Source: Clytia hemisphaerica (lineage: Eukaryota > Cnidaria > Hydrozoa > Leptothecata > Clytiidae). Taken from it: a DNA stretch of 64,000 nucleotides. Of the stretch, positions 60,620-64,000 are shown one piece after another. The first letter of the stretch is position 1. Every line of letters begins with the position of its first letter. The DNA lies in contig CACVBU010000508.1 of the NCBI GenBank assembly GCA_902728285.1, positions 17,926-81,925 of the forward strand, read 5' to 3'. Made by a program: the position numbers and the translations under genes. The notes beneath the pieces were generated by a model. The model did not search any database. It saw only the letters and a list, made by a program, of their open reading frames with translations, and was not told the origin of the DNA.

Positions 60620-63428
60620 CTATAGTACTCTGTCTATCCAATGGGCGACTTCAAATACAACCTGAAATCAGAACAAACAAAAACAAATTATTTACCTGCA
60701 GTCTCTTTGAGTCATCAATTTAAAATGATTTCAGGAAAAACGGCTTCAGCCACTTTTTAAAGATTTATGCAAAAAAAAGAGAAAAAACTAATCGGGCTCC
60801 GTCACACTTTTTAAGTACTGCCATTTTACATCACTTTGGGAAAGAAACAGAAAAGACTAATGTTCCAAAAAATGGTAACAGACGAACACATGAATGGACA
60901 AGCGAACAAAGGTTAATTTAAAAGGCCTCCGAAAAAACATTGAAACGATTTGAAGAGTCATCGGGGCTAACTAAGATTAACTTCTACAAATACAAAAGGT
61001 TGGCTACCTCAATGGTGATAAGCCAAATGATCATCCATTCCAATCGATGCGAATGTTGTTCATTCAAATGACTTCTCAACATCTCTACCAACTCCGTACA
61101 TAAATTCAATTTCTCATTCATCACCTGGTAGTGAATTATTAATTAATTTCAGAAGAAGGAAGGAATGAAAAAGTAACAGGTCTAATTGTGGATTTGTGTT
61201 TGTAATATATCATTTTTTCTACATCACGAAATCGGGATTATAAGTTTTACAAAGGCAACAACAGTGGAAAAGAGTTCGTGAATTCCCAAAAAAAAATTAA
61301 CGTCTTTCTCGAAGGGGAGTTTTGCACAAATTTGTATATTTTCCCCTTTTTCTAGCCGACCGAGCATACGCATTAACTTACTTACTCGTAAAACAACAAA
61401 CCAAGTTGATTCTGACTATAATTTACGCAGGGCATTACCTACACTGTACCAGAGTGTATCTCACGTTTATCGCTTCGTAGTACACTCTGTGCGCATTGAC
61501 TCTTTGATAAAAAATTCCCGTACGGAGACCTCTGCAAAGAAGTATGATTTATAGATAGCAAAACTTCTCTCATCGTCTACCCTCTCTCACCAACACTTCA
61601 TCGCAGCGGTCGGTTCGAAAAATCTCAAATGAGAAAAGACAATGACAACAGACCCTCTACGGCAATGAATTTTGAAATTAGCGTAGATATTGGGTCTGTA
61701 TACATACAAGGCATTACCTTGGTTCGTTTACCAACTTCCAAATAAGTGCACGTCTTGGCGTACAATTTTTCTAGTTCGTCACGGTCCCAAAAGAAATCAG
61801 GTGTTGCCAACAAATCTGAATACAAGTTGATTTGATGCCTGTTGAGAGAAAATGATGAGGGTAATTGTCAAATATTTTATCCCAGGTTAAGAAAATATAT
61901 TAAGAAATTCTTTTTTGTAATCATTGTTAAGCGGTTAGCCCAAGGATAAATAGCCAAAGGCTTGAGAGGAATCTTCGACCTTTCATAGGCAAGTGATACC
62001 TTAAAGCTGCACCGTAGCTCAGATGAAAGGTCGAATCTGTCATTTTTCTTGTTTTCGCGTTTTTCGAATTCTGGAGGTAAATGTTAAATGTTAAGTGTAC
62101 GATGTAAAAACTAAGCGGGCCGCGCAACTTTATGAAGGAAATGAGTGGCATCAAATCTTACATAATGGATTAGAATCTAGCCTTCGGCTCTAGACCTTTT
62201 TGGGTTAATCAACATAATTAAAGCGAATATCTATGAATTTAAAGCTAGATGTTAGAAGCGAATCTTATAATAAAAAAAATATGTATGGGGGAAGCTAAAA
62301 GATTGAAAAGATTTAACACGGAAAAAATAGGAGTGAAAACGAAAGGATAGAGGAAAGAACGGGAAACGAAAAAAACTGAGTTCGTTTATGAAATACAATC
62401 AACCCCCTAGAGCCTGCAAGTTATGATAAGAATTAAGATAATGCTTCAGTGTCAAAAATTTACCTGAGTGTAAGAAGTTCTCCAATTTTCCGTAAAACTT
62501 CTTGTCGTGACATGTTTACTTTATGACCCTCCTTCATATGCTATAAAGAATAATGAACCACAACAAAAATTAAGCAAGAGTCCACAATTAGTTTTGAAGG
62601 CACCAATTATGAAGAAGCTCACATATAATTATCAACAATTACTTTAGGCGTACAAACTTTCGCGAGCAGAAACTTTCGCGAGGACGAAAAATCGCGAAAT
62701 TCACGACATTTACTTTCGCGAATTTAACGGAAAAATATATTTCGCGAGCATAAACTTTCGCGAATCAAGACGTAGAATTGAGAATTTTCACATGAAAAAA
62801 TGGCTTAGAGGGACAAATACTTCTTGGATTGGCTTAAAACATTTGTCCTTTGACTTGCTTTCGCGAATGGCCCTTCCTAGAATTTTTAAATACATTTACT
62901 TTCGCGAAAAGGGCCAAAATTCGCGAAATTCGCGAAAGTTTCTGCTCGCGAAAGTTTGTACGCCTAAAGTAGCGTTTACCGTCTACTTTTGTTTTTGGTC
63001 TAATTGACCCTGCAGTTTCTCAATCCCGACCAACAAAAATCTTTGATTGGAGTTTTTAGGAAAGTGGTAGACTGATGGTAGCATTACTCGAGAGCGGTGT
63101 AAAATGCATCGAGAGCGCTAGGTCTATATTTTCAAAACTTGTGCTGATGTAGTGCCGTTCGCCATTAATTTTTAACACTCCAACACTCTTAACACTTATA
63201 CTTTGCGAGTACAATTTTCAAAAATACCCCGATCAAAAATGGCGGATATTGCTTAGTCCAGGGTTTATAACGATCAGTAGTCTAGAGTTAATCTCTATTA
63301 TTAATAGTATGCTTAAATATTTACCAAACTCGAAATACGAATGAAAATAGAAAAGTAAAATACCTCTGGTATCTGCTTCATAGAATTTGAAAAGGTATCC
63401 ACCGCTGTTTCCCACATACTCAATCGAA
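60620..63428 (-). CDS. RMND1: RMND1 (DUF155/Sif2 family), 3' part
   Basis: Mitochondrial inner-membrane protein required for mitochondrial translation in animals. Five C-terminal exons are recognisable, in transcription order 63428-63364, 62540-62464, 61838-61718, 61124-61008 and 60661-60620, all in phase. They read [12 protein letters not shown] and [120 protein letters not shown]-stop. This is the conserved C-terminal half of the family, ending in the helix that acts as the membrane segment ([15 protein letters not shown]). The first listed exon opens in phase 1, so earlier exons must exist upstream; I did not find them by 64000, and they probably lie beyond the window. Confidence 0.9.
60780..60935. 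repeat. Degraded copy of the window-start repeat
   Basis: CGGGCTCCGTCACACTTTTT, 'CAGACGAACACATGAATGGACAAGCGAAC' style units (ACGA words) and GGTTAATTTAAAAGGCCTCC match the end of the repeat at 1-475. In the last RMND1 intron. Confidence 0.65.
61535..61665. repeat. Dispersed repeat, copy B (partner 33895-34060)
   Basis: Same orientation as copy A and about 130 bp alike. In an RMND1 intron. Confidence 0.7.
62642..62969. mobile_element. Fold-back MITE crowded with TCGCGA, copy 2
   Basis: CTTTAGGCGTACAAACTTTC and its inverse ending GTACGCCTAAAG, flanked by TA. About 100 bp shorter than copy 1 (42820-43251) because of internal loss. In an RMND1 intron. Confidence 0.82.
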
Positions 63429-64000
63429 CTAAAAAGGTATTTCAATCAGTTTCTAATAGATCTATATGAAAGAAGACTTTATTAACCGTTTATCGACCGC
63501 CTGGTTTTCACACAAACATCAAACGGAAAATAAGATCTATTAGCAGGAGACCAACCCCTTACCCGTAGAATCTCCCTTTCAACGTCGAATTCATAAGCAT
63601 ACAATTCGATACAATTTGTGCATCCCATAGTCAATTGTTCTTCTAACAATTTTAATTTCGAGACCGAATTTCGTCAACTAACTAGAGTTGTCAGTAATAC
63701 GTGTTTTGGGTAGGTGTTATATGATATTATTAACCGGTTACTTTTTCGAAGCAGGCTACACGGCTTTTTGCGCAATGCAATTGGTTCTTTTCGCATGATG
63801 ACGGGCCTACACTCACTGACCTTTATATATCCCTGGACCAAGCTATATCCGTCATCCGCCATCCAAAGTTTTTTTTAGCCGTAAAAACGCCATTGCAGTG
63901 TTAACAAGCAACATGCTGAATGGACCTACCTGGTGATGAGAATCACATAAAAATAGGACAAATAGCAAGAGAGTAAAAAAGTGTGATGTAGCAGCTTGAA
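63429..64000. other. Right edge: RMND1 upstream intron or intergenic DNA
   Basis: No further RMND1 exon recognised. A short frame at about 63650-63566 (minus), reading EEQLTMGCTNCIELYAYEF and ending at a GTAAGG donor, could be an exon of another transcript but lacks a clear acceptor and family match. GCTGAATGGACCTACCTG at 63912 also occurs at 57216. Confidence 0.35.

Noticed and set aside
63566-63650. Possible upstream RMND1 exon (EEQLTMGCTNCIELYAYEF)
   Set aside because: Does not match the RMND1 segment expected before the RLSMWE exon; kept only as a note at the right edge.

Overview
The window is metazoan nuclear DNA. It is AT-rich and holds spliced genes with GT-AG introns, phase-consistent exon joins and very large amounts of small inverted-repeat transposons. 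Gene content (PWWP2-type chromatin protein, DUS2, RMND1, BAG-domain co-chaperone, ribosomal protein L24, betaine-homocysteine methyltransferase, a secreted fibrinogen-domain lectin) fits an invertebrate animal. A cnidarian or another early-branching marine animal is my leading guess, but the sequence does not settle the phylum.

Layout: 1-2226 is an old dispersed repeat into which a 5'-truncated LINE (minus strand) has inserted with a 12-bp target duplication. From 5636 to 16893 (minus) lies a PWWP2A/B homologue: one 2.6-kb exon plus a short N-terminal exon 8.5 kb away. Head to head with it, 567 bp apart, starts a small GST-fold gene (17461-27912, plus) with a 9.4-kb first intron full of MITEs. 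A six-exon gene for an unrecognised 218-residue protein follows (28717-31527, plus). Then comes DUS2 (32050-47034, plus, 17 exons, 434 residues). Its 5-kb ninth intron carries a complete, oppositely oriented fibrinogen-domain gene with its own TATA box. DUS2 converges on a single-exon BAG-domain gene (47347-48210, minus). That gene is divergent from RPL24 (48680-51579, plus), whose expected last exon I cannot find. BHMT (53295-59836, plus, 8 exons, 354 residues) follows. The 3' part of RMND1 (60620-63428, minus) runs towards the right edge; its 5' exons are not seen and probably lie beyond it.

The genes are housekeeping functions (tRNA modification, translation, one-carbon metabolism, mitochondrial translation support, chromatin, chaperone control) and do not form a pathway. 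Two divergent pairs probably share promoters. The rest is mobile DNA: TA-duplicating mariner-type MITEs, TTA/TAA-duplicating PIF/Harbinger-like MITEs, G-run-bearing MITEs, fold-back elements packed with TCGCGA, a 48-bp minisatellite, and a three-unit tandem block in a BHMT intron. Two homologous, structured, non-coding segments in separate RPL24 introns look like paralogous intronic snoRNAs. Exon boundaries were inferred by eye from splice signals, phase and family similarity; no search or transcript data were used.
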